Positions 26,540 through 35,702 of a stretch of 64,000 nt of DNA are shown here, piece after piece. Both the position numbers and the translations under genes were made by a program. The first letter of the stretch is position 1; every line of letters begins with the position of its first letter. Source of the DNA: UBA11612 sp965228575. Its GTDB lineage: Bacteria > Pseudomonadota > Alphaproteobacteria > Rhodospirillales > Rhodospirillaceae. The stretch covers positions 62,001 to 126,000 of the forward strand of contig CBDDHW010000072.1 of NCBI GenBank assembly GCA_965228575.1, in the 5' to 3' direction. The notes under the pieces were generated by a model. The model was not told the origin of the DNA. It did no database searches and was given only the letters and a program-made list of their open reading frames with translations.

Positions 26540-27348
26540 GACTTCTTTTTCCTGAAAACTGTCAGCCCTTCGGCGTCGCGACTCAACAGCGCGGTGTAAG
26601 CATTGGCCATGTGTTCTGCTTGTGGTTTTGGCGCTGAATAAAACGCAAGAGCGCGGTCGGACATGCGCTTCTGGAAATCCGCCTCGGCGGCCGGTGTGCG
26701 CTCGCGTTTTTCGTTCACAAATTCGATGTACTCCATCACTTCTTCATGAATGATTGACACCATATCCTGCTCGATTAAAAACCCTTCGGACCGTAACAAG
26801 AAACGAATTAACGTCGGTGTATAGACGTTGATATGTCCATAACTCAAACAGTGCTCATATTTCTCGTCAATACCATCGTGGTAGTCGAGCGGCACCTCAA
26901 GAATACAATGCGGTGCTATCCGGCGGATTTCCCTCAGTAGGGTGCGCTCGAATTCGACGTGCTCAAGAACGTGGCAAAGCACAACAGCGTCAAACGAATC
27001 ATCTTCGTAAGGAATTCTGTATCCATCAAATCGTTCCACAGTCTTCACTGCCGGGATGTTTCGCGATTTGATAACCTCCACACCAGAGCTCGCGATCTCT
27101 AGAGCGTGCAACTCTTCGCCAAATCCACTGTTGCTTAGGTGCATCAGAACGCTGCCCTCACCGGCGCCAACCTCTAGAACTTTTTTCGGTTTAAACCCGG
27201 CACGGTTGCAGACTTCGATAAGGTTCTTTGCTTTGTACTTCGCGCCAAGATCGCGCCAGGGACTGACACCAGAATAATTCTCATCGTAGTCCGCATTAAT
27301 CGTACTTTGTACGACCACCTGTGCTTCAGATTGAGGTTCGCTGCTCAT
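26536..27348 (-). CDS. Class I SAM-dependent methyltransferase
   Basis: A 270-residue methyltransferase of the methyltransferase_11/UbiE-like fold. Motif I is VLEVGAGEGSVLMHL (about 55-69), then LHALEIASSG, and FDAVVLCHVLEHVEFE for motif IV. Its neighbours are glycosyltransferases, so a glycan or lipid-carrier substrate is likely but unproven. It lies on the opposite strand, tail to tail with the GT4 gene. Confidence 0.78.
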   Translation of the reverse strand: MSSEPQSEAQVVVQSTINADYDENYSGVSPWRDLGAKYKAKNLIEVCNRAGFKPKKVLEVGAGEGSVLMHLSNSGFGEELHALEIASSGVEVIKSRNIPAVKTVERFDGYRIPYEDDSFDAVVLCHVLEHVEFERTLLREIRRIAPHCILEVPLDYHDGIDEKYEHCLSYGHINVYTPTLIRFLLRSEGFLIEQDMVSIIHEEVMEYIEFVNEKRERTPAAEADFQKRMSDRALAFYSAPKPQAEHMANAYTALLSRDAEGLTVFRKKKS

Positions 27349-27525
27349 AGGTCGGGTTTTCCCATGCGAGGTGGAAAGGTTGCCATCAGCTATACTGTCT
27401 CACCCAAGGGTTTCGGATTCCTTTATCGCCAGACCGCCCCGCTCGCGGGTTGTCGCGGTGCCTAAGGTCAGGCATACACTACCATCCTACGAGGTATCAC
27501 AATATGCCTTGCGGCGGAGCAGAGT

Positions 27526-28617
27526 ATGCGATTTTTGCAAATCAACACATACTACCCAGCCTATTTGCACGATTTTTACGCTGCGCGCCCGCACCTTCTC
27601 TCAGCCGACTATCAAACGCAAATCGATGCGCTGCTGGATGATGGGTTTTCGGACTCTCATATTTTCTCCCGTACGTTAGCTGGACACGGGTTTGAGACCT
27701 TCCAGGTGGCAATTAACAACCCTGTATCGCAAAATGCATGGCTCGCCTCGCAGGGGCTGCAACCCCGCCCTGACTCTCAACACATCCTTACAACGCTGCA
27801 ACAAATCGAAGCCTTTGCACCAGACGTTGTTTATACAACTGATGTCGTGACGTTGAGTTCTTCGTTGCTTCAGCAACTCGCGAAGCGACCGCCGGTCGTT
27901 GCAGGGTGGCGCGGATACCCAATCCCGGAAACAGCCGATCTCTCTGCTTATGATTTAATTTTGACGAGCTTTGATCGCATTTTCGATGAAGCTAAGGCGC
28001 GGGGCGCTAAAGACGTTGAGCGGTTTCATCCGGGATTTCCTGAAAGTATTCAAGTTCTCGATAAACCCCGGGAGTTTGAATGGGACGTCGTGTTTTCCGG
28101 CTCGGTCACGCCAGAGCACGGACGCCGCATTGCCTTGCTCAATTTGCTGGCTGAAATTAGCCGCGACCCCGCATCGGTGTTTTCTTTCGGCATCTTCATG
28201 CCCGATGCAAGCGCTTTGTCGCCCCTGGTGCAAAGCCTTAACCAACCTGCGCGCTGGGCACACGATATGCTGCGGCTACTACGCAGATCTAAGATCGTTG
28301 TGAATATCGATATCGACGCATTTGGTGCTCAGCCGCCGAATATGAGGCTGATCGAAGCCACGGGCGCAGGCGCCTTTCTCCTGACGCCCTACCACCCGGA
28401 GTTAAAGAATTTTTTTGAGCCCGGCGTTGAGGTTGAGACTTTTCGAAACGAGAATGAACTGGTATCGAAGATTCAATATTACCTTGCGGATGCGGATGCC
28501 CGCGAGCAAATCGCCAAAAAGGGTCAGGACCGGTGCCTGCAAGATCACAGTCACAAGGCACGAACAACATGGATCGCCGATATCTTTAAAAAAGCCATAG
28601 CGGCGCGCTCAAATTAA
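27526..28617 (+). CDS. Glycosyltransferase (CgeB-like / group 1)
   Basis: A 363-residue GT-B-like protein. It begins MRFLQINTYYPAYLHDFY and carries VVFSGSVTPEHGRRI (about 188-202) at the start of the C-terminal domain. The donor-site region is NMRLIEATGAGAFLLTPYHPEL (about 270-291), as in the CgeB-like glycosyltransferase_1_2 group. The end reads HSHKARTTWIADIF, the usual terminal helix. Acceptor and donor unknown. It stands alone on the plus strand after a 177-base gap from the divergent methyltransferase. Confidence 0.78.
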   Translation: MRFLQINTYYPAYLHDFYAARPHLLSADYQTQIDALLDDGFSDSHIFSRTLAGHGFETFQVAINNPVSQNAWLASQGLQPRPDSQHILTTLQQIEAFAPDVVYTTDVVTLSSSLLQQLAKRPPVVAGWRGYPIPETADLSAYDLILTSFDRIFDEAKARGAKDVERFHPGFPESIQVLDKPREFEWDVVFSGSVTPEHGRRIALLNLLAEISRDPASVFSFGIFMPDASALSPLVQSLNQPARWAHDMLRLLRRSKIVVNIDIDAFGAQPPNMRLIEATGAGAFLLTPYHPELKNFFEPGVEVETFRNENELVSKIQYYLADADAREQIAKKGQDRCLQDHSHKARTTWIADIFKKAIAARSN

Positions 28618-28658
28618 TCGACATTGCGCACACCAATATTGAGAGAACATCAGACGTT

Positions 28659-29819
28659 ATGAAACCCACAAACAGTACGTTCTCAGCGTCTGGCACGACG
28701 ATATTCGAGGTGAACTCTCGCCTAGCGATCAAGCACGGGTCCATAAACCTCGGACAAGGCTTTCCTGACGATAAGGGTCCTGACGATATCCGAGCCAAAG
28801 CCGCCGAGTTCCTGGAAGACATCCCGAATCAGTATCCTCCGCTCATGGGCATTCCTGAACTCCGCCAAGCTGTCGCGGCGCACGACAAACGGTTTTACAA
28901 TTTGGATCTCGACTTCGAACGCAGCGTGCTTATTACCGTCGGCGCAACCGAGGCGCTTGCCAGTTGTCTCTTTGGGCTGATCGAGCCCGGCGATGAAGTG
29001 GTCGTCTTAGAACCATACTACGATAGCTACCTCCCCATCATACGCCGCGCCGGTGGCACTCCGCGCCTTGTTCGCCTTCAAGCACCAGACTGGGCATTAC
29101 CGAAAGACGAAATCGCAAAAGCCTTCTCAGATAAAACCAAACTGATCCTGCTCAATTCACCTATGAACCCAATCGGCAAGGTTTTCACAAAGGAAGAGTT
29201 ATCATTTATCGCCGACCTCCTGACCCAACACGACGCGTATGCCGTGTGTGATGAGGTTTACGAGCACTTGATCTTCGACGACCTGCTGCACACCCCCCTT
29301 ATCTCTCTTCCGGGGATGTCCAATCGGTGCTTACGCATTGGCTCGGCGGGAAAGACGTTCTCTCTGACCGGCTGGAAGATCGGATACATCGTCGCCGATC
29401 CGGACCTTCTCAAACCCGTCATAAAGGCCCACCAGTTCATAACATTCACCGTCGCCCCTAATCTGCAGCGCGCGGTTGCCTACGGACTTGCGAAGCCCGA
29501 TGACTATTTCCAGTCTCTTGCCCAAGACCTGCAGGAGAAACGCGATTTTCTCTCGGAGACATTAGCGGCGGCTGGGTTTTCGGTGTTGCCCTGCTCAGGT
29601 GCATATTTCATTACAACCGATATATCCAAATTGGCCTTCGACGGAAGCGATGCGGACTTCTGCAATGACATTACCGTTAACGCGGGTGTAACAGCTATTC
29701 CGCTAAGCGCGTTCTATGAAAACGCACCGCCTACAAACCTAGTCAGATTCGCGTTTTGCAAAAACTTGAACCTTTTAAAACGCGCTGGTGATCAACTTAC
29801 CGCTTATCTAAAAAAATAA
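28659..29819 (+). CDS. Class I/II pyridoxal-phosphate aminotransferase
   Basis: A 386-residue fold-type I aminotransferase, closest in appearance to the methionine/kynurenine aminotransferase group (YbdL-like). Motifs: INLGQGFPDDKGP (about 28-40), LITVGATEALASCLFG (cofactor phosphate site), NSPMNPIGKVFT, VCDEVYEHLIFD and the Schiff-base lysine in SAGKTFSLTGWKIGY (about 232-246). It transfers amino groups between amino acids and 2-oxo acids; exact specificity is not readable. It is a monocistronic-looking gene between the glycan block and a transporter. Confidence 0.86.
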   Translation: MKPTNSTFSASGTTIFEVNSRLAIKHGSINLGQGFPDDKGPDDIRAKAAEFLEDIPNQYPPLMGIPELRQAVAAHDKRFYNLDLDFERSVLITVGATEALASCLFGLIEPGDEVVVLEPYYDSYLPIIRRAGGTPRLVRLQAPDWALPKDEIAKAFSDKTKLILLNSPMNPIGKVFTKEELSFIADLLTQHDAYAVCDEVYEHLIFDDLLHTPLISLPGMSNRCLRIGSAGKTFSLTGWKIGYIVADPDLLKPVIKAHQFITFTVAPNLQRAVAYGLAKPDDYFQSLAQDLQEKRDFLSETLAAAGFSVLPCSGAYFITTDISKLAFDGSDADFCNDITVNAGVTAIPLSAFYENAPPTNLVRFAFCKNLNLLKRAGDQLTAYLKK

Positions 29820-29845
29820 AACACCACTGCTGTTCGCACCCTAGA

Positions 29846-31600
29846 TTACCGTTGGGTGTCTATGGGGCCTTCAAGCTGAGTCTCTCGAAACGGTAGCGCC
29901 GGGATAAACATCGCGATCGCAAAAGCGGCAAGGATGATCCACAATCCAACTCTAAAAAGCTCGGCGATTGAGTTTGAGAACGCCACTTTGAGCCCCCGCT
30001 CTGTCGCGACAGTCAATTCTTGAACCGGTGACATGATGGATTGGCGAATGGCGGGTAACCGATCGAGCAATTGGTTCGGTCGAGACGTTTCCTCAAGAAG
30101 CGGGGCCTTGAGGGTCGCCGGAAATGTTGGGTCCTCAAGCACTTTTGCGATCGCCGCCTCGTCCCCGCTGTAAGCCCGCGCGATGAGGTCATATCTCGTC
30201 TTAAGTGCTGTTTCTATTTTTACCTGGATGCTGTCCGGGGTCATAGCCAAGGCCTGGGCTTCGCTGAGATCGAAACGATCAATCTGTGCGCCGGGGACAT
30301 GAGGAACATAATCGGGCAAGCTAAGATTCAGATTGTGTGTGAGTAGCGTTCCAAATATCGCAACCCCTACAAGGGACCCAATTTGACGGAAAAACTGGCT
30401 GGAACTGGTTGCAACCCCGAGCACGGCTGCCGGAATCGCGTTTTGAATAGCGATATTAAAAATGCTCTGCGCGGGCCCGAGCGCAAGACCCATAAGAAAG
30501 ACACGCCAACTAAGATCAAACGACGATGACTGTGGGCCTATGTCGGACAACAAGACCATGCTCAGGATCAAAAGCGCCATACCGCCCATTACGTAGGACT
30601 TGTAAACACCGGTTCGGGTCACCAGAACACCGCAGACCGCTGCGCTAATGATCATGCCGAACAGCAGCGGCATGAGAGCGATCCCACTTTGCGTGGCGTC
30701 TACACCCAAGACCAATTGCATAAACAGGGGCAGAAACATCACGACCCCGAGGAATGCCATGCCTGTTAAAAAGCCCGTGAGATTGCATGTGCTAAAAACG
30801 CGATTGCGAAACAATGAAAGCGGCAAGATCGGATCTTTCACATTGAATTGAATCACGACGAATACGATCAACGCCATGAACGCGAGAACAAAGAGCGATA
30901 GTATTTGAAGAGAGCTCCATGGGTACGCATGCCCGGCCCACGTGAGAGCGAGAAGAAAGGGAACGAGAGCTAAAATAAAAAACGCCGCGCCGAAAAAATC
31001 GATCTGCCCATCTGCCTTTGGCGGGATAAACGGCATCCTCAATACGATGAGGAGTAGTGACGCCAGTCCAAGGGGCACATTCACAAGAAAGCCCCAACGC
31101 CACCCAGCAATCTCCCGACCAAGGACGTGTGCTGTTCCATGGTCGGTGAAAAACCCTCCAATCAATGGTCCTAAGGCGCTGGCTAAACCAAACATAGCCC
31201 CAAACAGGCCGGCAAATTTTGCACGTTCTCTTGGCGGATAAAGATCGGCAATCACCGTAAATGCCGAACTAAACAACGCAGCGCCGCCCAGACCCTGAAC
31301 GGCCCGCGCAACAATCAACTGCGTCATACCGTTCCCAAAGCCCGGAAGGGGACCGAACTCGCCGCTGAGACCGCACAACACCGAACCGAAAAGGAATATG
31401 ATAATTCCGATGATGAGAATGCGCCGGCGGCCATACAGATCACTAAGTTTTCCATAGATCGGCACCATCACTGTCGAGGTCAACATGTACCCCGTGGTCA
31501 CCCAGGCGTAATATTCTAGGCCGCGCAGCTGCTCGACAATCCGTGGCATCGCCGTCGCCACAATCGTTTGATCCAAGGCAGTAAGGAAAAACACCACCAT
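29846..31600 (-). CDS. DHA2-family MFS multidrug efflux transporter
   Basis: A 584-residue 14-TM-type major facilitator. TM1 is FFLTALDQTIVATAMPRI with the DHA2 motif, the loop 2-3 motif reads GKLSDLYGRRRIL, and motif C is in the ALGPLIGGFFTDH region. A soluble segment sits near the C-terminus (about 430-530). ATG 31600 lies inside TM1. In-frame codons upstream (HLTIAAL before the Met) still look like TM1, but no ATG, GTG or TTG occurs before the in-frame stop at 31670-31672. The true start is therefore unclear. Confidence 0.82.
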   Translation of the reverse strand: MVVFFLTALDQTIVATAMPRIVEQLRGLEYYAWVTTGYMLTSTVMVPIYGKLSDLYGRRRILIIGIIIFLFGSVLCGLSGEFGPLPGFGNGMTQLIVARAVQGLGGAALFSSAFTVIADLYPPRERAKFAGLFGAMFGLASALGPLIGGFFTDHGTAHVLGREIAGWRWGFLVNVPLGLASLLLIVLRMPFIPPKADGQIDFFGAAFFILALVPFLLALTWAGHAYPWSSLQILSLFVLAFMALIVFVVIQFNVKDPILPLSLFRNRVFSTCNLTGFLTGMAFLGVVMFLPLFMQLVLGVDATQSGIALMPLLFGMIISAAVCGVLVTRTGVYKSYVMGGMALLILSMVLLSDIGPQSSSFDLSWRVFLMGLALGPAQSIFNIAIQNAIPAAVLGVATSSSQFFRQIGSLVGVAIFGTLLTHNLNLSLPDYVPHVPGAQIDRFDLSEAQALAMTPDSIQVKIETALKTRYDLIARAYSGDEAAIAKVLEDPTFPATLKAPLLEETSRPNQLLDRLPAIRQSIMSPVQELTVATERGLKVAFSNSIAELFRVGLWIILAAFAIAMFIPALPFRETQLEGPIDTQR

Positions 31601-31790
31601 GAGCGCTGCAATGGTCAGGTGTTTTTCGGCGGGCGTGAAAATCGGTGCGTCTTTAGGAGTAATGAGATTTCATCCTGAATCGCGATATTCTGCTTTCTTC
31701 TATACGTTCGCCCTATTCCATCAAGATCGCGAACGCAAGCGCGTCCTTGAACATTGACACGGCGCGCTTTTTGATCGACCACCCAAACCT

Positions 31791-32852
31791 ATGATCAACA
31801 CCAACAAGAACACCTTGACCACGCCAGACGATCTCCACGCCGCCGGATTAATCGCCGCGCCCGATGTCGCGTCTTTGAAGCCCGTCGCAGACCGCTACGC
31901 CACCGCCATCCCGCCCTCCGTGCTTGCGGCGATGCGAGCGGCGTCAGACCCCGATGTCATCGCGCGGCAATTCGTCCCCTCGCCGGCGGAATTGACGACC
32001 TTACGGGAAGAAATGACCGATCCAATCGGCGATAAAACTCATAGCCCGGTGAAGGGCCTCGTTCACCGGTATCCGGATCGCGTTTTGCTGATGCCGACTC
32101 TAACTTGCCCCGTCTATTGCCGGTTTTGTTTCCGCCGCGAAGTGGTTGGAGCAAATGGCGGTACTTTGACCGGTGCACAGCTCGATCAAGCTCTCGACTA
32201 CATTAAAAGATCACCGAAAATCTGGGAGGTCATTCTTACCGGCGGCGACCCGCTCATTTTGTCGCCGCGTCGTTTGCAAAATATCTTATGCGCGCTTGAC
32301 GATATTTCGCATGTCAAAATTATCCGCATTCACACACGCGTTCCGATCGCTACGCCAGATCGCGTCACCGCTGACCTTATTGCTGCACTCAAGAAAATAT
32401 CCAAACCGGTCTACGTGGCCATTCATTGCAACCACGCAGATGAACTCACACAGGGCGCGCGCGAGGCATGCGCTCTGTTTGTTGATGCGGGAATCCCTCT
32501 CCTCTCGCAAACAGTGTTGCTCAAAGGAATTAATGATTCCGTCGAAGCACTTGAAACACTCATGCGCACTTTGGTTACGCTTCGCGTGAAACCTTACTAC
32601 CTTCACCAACTGGACTTCGCACCGGGAACAAGTCATTTCCGCGTGCCCATCGAAAAAGGTCAGAGCCTTGTAAAGCATTTAAGAGGGCGGCTGTCCGGAT
32701 TGGCTCAACCCACCTATATGCTCGATATTCCGGGGGGCGCAGGAAAGGTCCCTCTCACACCCATTTACGCGAGCAATGACGCCAATACTCCGATTTCCAT
32801 TGAAAGCCCTGACGGTGAATTTCATACATATTCACCTCCCACGCGAGCGTGA
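31791..32852 (+). CDS. Lysine-2,3-aminomutase-like radical SAM protein
   Basis: A 353-residue radical SAM/PLP enzyme. The cluster motif is CPVYCRFCFRR (about 105-115), followed by WEVILTGGDPLILSPRRL (SAM contact), HTRVPIATPDRV, and the PLP-lysine loop DIPGGAGKVPL near residue 320. It is shorter than clostridial KamA (about 416 residues) and resembles EpmB-type proteins that make (R)-beta-lysine for elongation factor P. Neither efp nor epmA is adjacent, so that role is inference. Confidence 0.86.
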   Translation: MINTNKNTLTTPDDLHAAGLIAAPDVASLKPVADRYATAIPPSVLAAMRAASDPDVIARQFVPSPAELTTLREEMTDPIGDKTHSPVKGLVHRYPDRVLLMPTLTCPVYCRFCFRREVVGANGGTLTGAQLDQALDYIKRSPKIWEVILTGGDPLILSPRRLQNILCALDDISHVKIIRIHTRVPIATPDRVTADLIAALKKISKPVYVAIHCNHADELTQGAREACALFVDAGIPLLSQTVLLKGINDSVEALETLMRTLVTLRVKPYYLHQLDFAPGTSHFRVPIEKGQSLVKHLRGRLSGLAQPTYMLDIPGGAGKVPLTPIYASNDANTPISIESPDGEFHTYSPPTRA

Positions 32853-32921
32853 TCAGACCAAAGATTGCCCGAGCTTGTCAGCACTCTATACTGAGGGCGG
32901 GATTTAGTTTGGGGGTATTTC

Positions 32922-34301
32922 ATGGAACTCGAAGCGACACTGCAATCCATCAGTGATTTTCTCTGGGGGCCGATCACGATGGTGGCGATTCTCGGCACCG
33001 GGCTTTATCTCTCTGTCGGACTGCGGGGCATGCCCATCCGCCGGATTCCCGAATCCTTCAAGTTAATGGTCAGTCCGGCCGCCCGTGGCAAAGCTTCGGG
33101 CGACGGTGAAATCACGCCCTTTGCCGCGCTCATGACCGCGCTCAGCGCCACCGTGGGTGTGGGTAATATCGCTGGGGTTGCGACAGCAATACATCTGGGT
33201 GGACCCGGTGCTCTATTTTGGATGTGGATGACCGCACTCGTCGGCATGGCCACCAAGTATTCCGAGGTTTTGTTGGCGGTGACCTACCGCGAAGTTTCCC
33301 CGCGCGGGCACTTTCTCGGCGGTCCCATGTATTACATCAAAAACGGGCTTGGATCGAAATGGGCTTGGCTTGGCATGCTATTCGCCTTTTTTGCCACGCC
33401 AACCGCCATCAGCATCGGTAACCTCGTTCAAACCAATACCATCGCTGACGCATTAAATGCCGAGTTCGATGTCCCAACTTGGATAACCGCCGTTATCCTG
33501 ACCATTCTTGTTTTTGCCGTCATTGTCGGCGGCATTAGAAGAATTGCGAATTTCTCGAGCACGCTTATTCCGTTTATGATCGTCGTTTATTTTCTGGGCG
33601 GCATAATATTGCTGGTGACCCATGCATCAGAAATTCCAGGGGCAATCGATCTTATTTTTACGTCGGCCTTTAACGGCACAGCCGCCACTGGTGGATTCGC
33701 AGGCGCTGCGGTCGCCGCTGCAATTAGATTTGGCGTCGCACGCGGAATTTTTTCCAACGAAGCGGGCCTGGGAACAGCTGGGATCGCGCAAGCAGCCGCC
33801 CGCAGTGACGACCCTGTGAAAAACGGTGCAATTGGCATGCTCGGCACGTTTATCGACTCTCTTGTGGTTAATTCGATGACGGGTATAGCGATTATTGTGA
33901 CCGGCGCATGGATGTCCGGAGAAACGGGCGCGCCGCTCACAGCGTTGGCCTACAGCGCAGGCTTACCCGGCATCGGCGGTGTGGTTGTCTCGGTTAGCGT
34001 AGTTTTCTTCGCGTTTACCACCATATTGGGGTGGTGCATTTACGGGGAGAGGTGCGCAGCTTACCTCTTTGGAGATCGGGTTATTATCCCCTACCGTTAT
34101 CTTTGGGCGTTGGTCATTCCCGTCGGCGCCCTCACGGAGTTGAACGTCGTTTGGATCATTGCCGATATCATGAACGTCCTCATGGCGTTTCCAAACCTCA
34201 TCGCTCTCATCCTTTTAAGTCCGGTTGTCTTTAAACTGACGCGGGATCGATTTAAGGGAGGTCAAACGCTTTTGAAAAAACCCAATCCGGCGGCGGAGTA
34301 A
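32922..34301 (+). CDS. Alanine/glycine:cation symporter (AGCS family)
   Basis: A 459-residue inner-membrane sodium:amino-acid symporter with about 10-11 hydrophobic segments. Diagnostic stretches: ITPFAALMTALSATVGVGNIAGVATA (split across TM1-2), GGPGALFWMWMTALVGMATKYSEV, and GVARGIFSNEAGLGTAGIAQAAA (about 266-288), the AGCS signature. It imports alanine or glycine with Na+. An SQR-like gene follows after 5 bases on the same strand, so the two may be co-transcribed. Confidence 0.92.
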   Translation: MELEATLQSISDFLWGPITMVAILGTGLYLSVGLRGMPIRRIPESFKLMVSPAARGKASGDGEITPFAALMTALSATVGVGNIAGVATAIHLGGPGALFWMWMTALVGMATKYSEVLLAVTYREVSPRGHFLGGPMYYIKNGLGSKWAWLGMLFAFFATPTAISIGNLVQTNTIADALNAEFDVPTWITAVILTILVFAVIVGGIRRIANFSSTLIPFMIVVYFLGGIILLVTHASEIPGAIDLIFTSAFNGTAATGGFAGAAVAAAIRFGVARGIFSNEAGLGTAGIAQAAARSDDPVKNGAIGMLGTFIDSLVVNSMTGIAIIVTGAWMSGETGAPLTALAYSAGLPGIGGVVVSVSVVFFAFTTILGWCIYGERCAAYLFGDRVIIPYRYLWALVIPVGALTELNVVWIIADIMNVLMAFPNLIALILLSPVVFKLTRDRFKGGQTLLKKPNPAAE

Positions 34302-34306
34302 AGACC

Positions 34307-35560
34307 ATGAACTCTTCTGTTCACCACCAAATACTGATTGTCGGCGGCGGTGCAGCCGGCATTACTGTCGCGGCAGAACTGAGATGTCAGGATCACAATC
34401 ACGAGCTTGATATCGCCATCGTTGAGCCGTCTGACACTCATTATTACCAACCGGCATTTACCTTGGTTGGAGCGGGCGCATATGCGCTCAAAAAAACGCG
34501 CCGACGCGAAGAGAAACTGATTCCGGCAGATGTCACTTGGATCAAGGACTCTGCGGCAAGTTTTCGGCCAGATACAAATACCCTCACCCTGGCCTCTGGG
34601 CGATCCGTTACCTACGATTACCTTGTGGTGTGTCCTGGCCTTCAATTGAATTGGGATCAGGTAATGGGTCTCAAAGACGCCGTCGGACACAGCGGTGTGT
34701 GCAGCAACTACTCGCCGGAGACCGTGGAATATACGTGGGAGTGCGTTCAAGATCTTAAGCCTGGTTCGACCGCGCTTTTTACGCAGCCCGCCATGCCGAT
34801 TAAATGTCCTGGCGCGCCGCAAAAGGCCGCGTACTTAACCTCTGACTTTTTGCGACGAAGCGGTATTCGTCACCATTGCAGCGTACAGTTTTTCACGCAA
34901 ACGCCAGGAATATTTGGTGTGCCGTTCTATGCGCGTGAACTTGTAAAAATCGCCGCGGCTCACGATATCCCCGTGCACTACCAACACAACTTGGTTGAAC
35001 TGGACGCGAACGCAAAGCGAGCAACCTTTGAAGTCACCGGTGGTGATAAACAAGGACAGCGCGTGAACGTCGCCTACGACATGATTCACGTCACACCGCC
35101 GCAAGGTGCACCAGACTTTCTAAAAGGAAGCGCACTTGCAAATGACGCGGGCTTTGTGGACGTGGACGCTCACTCTCTGCAGCACGTTAAATATAAAAAT
35201 GTATTTGGCCTTGGTGATGCAGCTGCCACCGCAAATTCAAAAACAGCCGCGGCCGTACGCAAGCAAGCGCCGGTTGTAACCCGGAACATATTTAATCTAA
35301 TAGAAGGCGCTCCCATCGATACCGGTTACGATGGCTACGCGAGCTGTCCGCTAACGACTGCGTACGGAAAAGTTCTCATGGCTGAGTTCATATATGGCGG
35401 CAAGCCCACACCGACACTTCCTCTGAATCCAGCGAAGGAACGGCGAACCAACTGGCTCATTAAGAAGACGGGCCTACCCATTCTATACTGGGATTACATG
35501 CTCAAGGGCCGTATTGCTTTTCCCGGGCATGACACAAACTTCATCGACCCCGGCCAGTAG
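34307..35560 (+). CDS. Sulfide:quinone oxidoreductase (SQOR-like, type II)
   Basis: A 417-residue FAD enzyme of the membrane periphery that oxidises sulfide and reduces quinone. It has the N-terminal dinucleotide site ILIVGGGAAGITVAAEL and HYYQPAFTLVGAG (about 46-58). Two redox cysteines sit in contexts like those of the mitochondrial enzyme, IKCPGAPQKAAYL (about 165) and YASCPLTTAYGK (about 347). FAD-binding VFGLGDAAATANSKTAAAV is near 305. The third cysteine of type I SQR is not obvious. Sulfide detoxification or energy gain is likely. Confidence 0.87.
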   Translation: MNSSVHHQILIVGGGAAGITVAAELRCQDHNHELDIAIVEPSDTHYYQPAFTLVGAGAYALKKTRRREEKLIPADVTWIKDSAASFRPDTNTLTLASGRSVTYDYLVVCPGLQLNWDQVMGLKDAVGHSGVCSNYSPETVEYTWECVQDLKPGSTALFTQPAMPIKCPGAPQKAAYLTSDFLRRSGIRHHCSVQFFTQTPGIFGVPFYARELVKIAAAHDIPVHYQHNLVELDANAKRATFEVTGGDKQGQRVNVAYDMIHVTPPQGAPDFLKGSALANDAGFVDVDAHSLQHVKYKNVFGLGDAAATANSKTAAAVRKQAPVVTRNIFNLIEGAPIDTGYDGYASCPLTTAYGKVLMAEFIYGGKPTPTLPLNPAKERRTNWLIKKTGLPILYWDYMLKGRIAFPGHDTNFIDPGQ

Positions 35561-35702
35561 AGCCCAAAAGCAAGGGTTTTGAGAGCTAGGGTGGCCTCGC
35601 GTGGCCTAGTCGTGGTACAGCGCTACTCGTAGATTTGGCGATTGGTGAAGGTTATTGGGTATTGGACCCCTCCGTCCGGATTGTCCGGGGAAGGAACCAT
35701 CG

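Noticed and set aside
34262..34822. Minus-strand frame of 186 codons
   Set aside because: It lies antisense to the AGCS and SQR genes, has no family likeness and no ribosome site.
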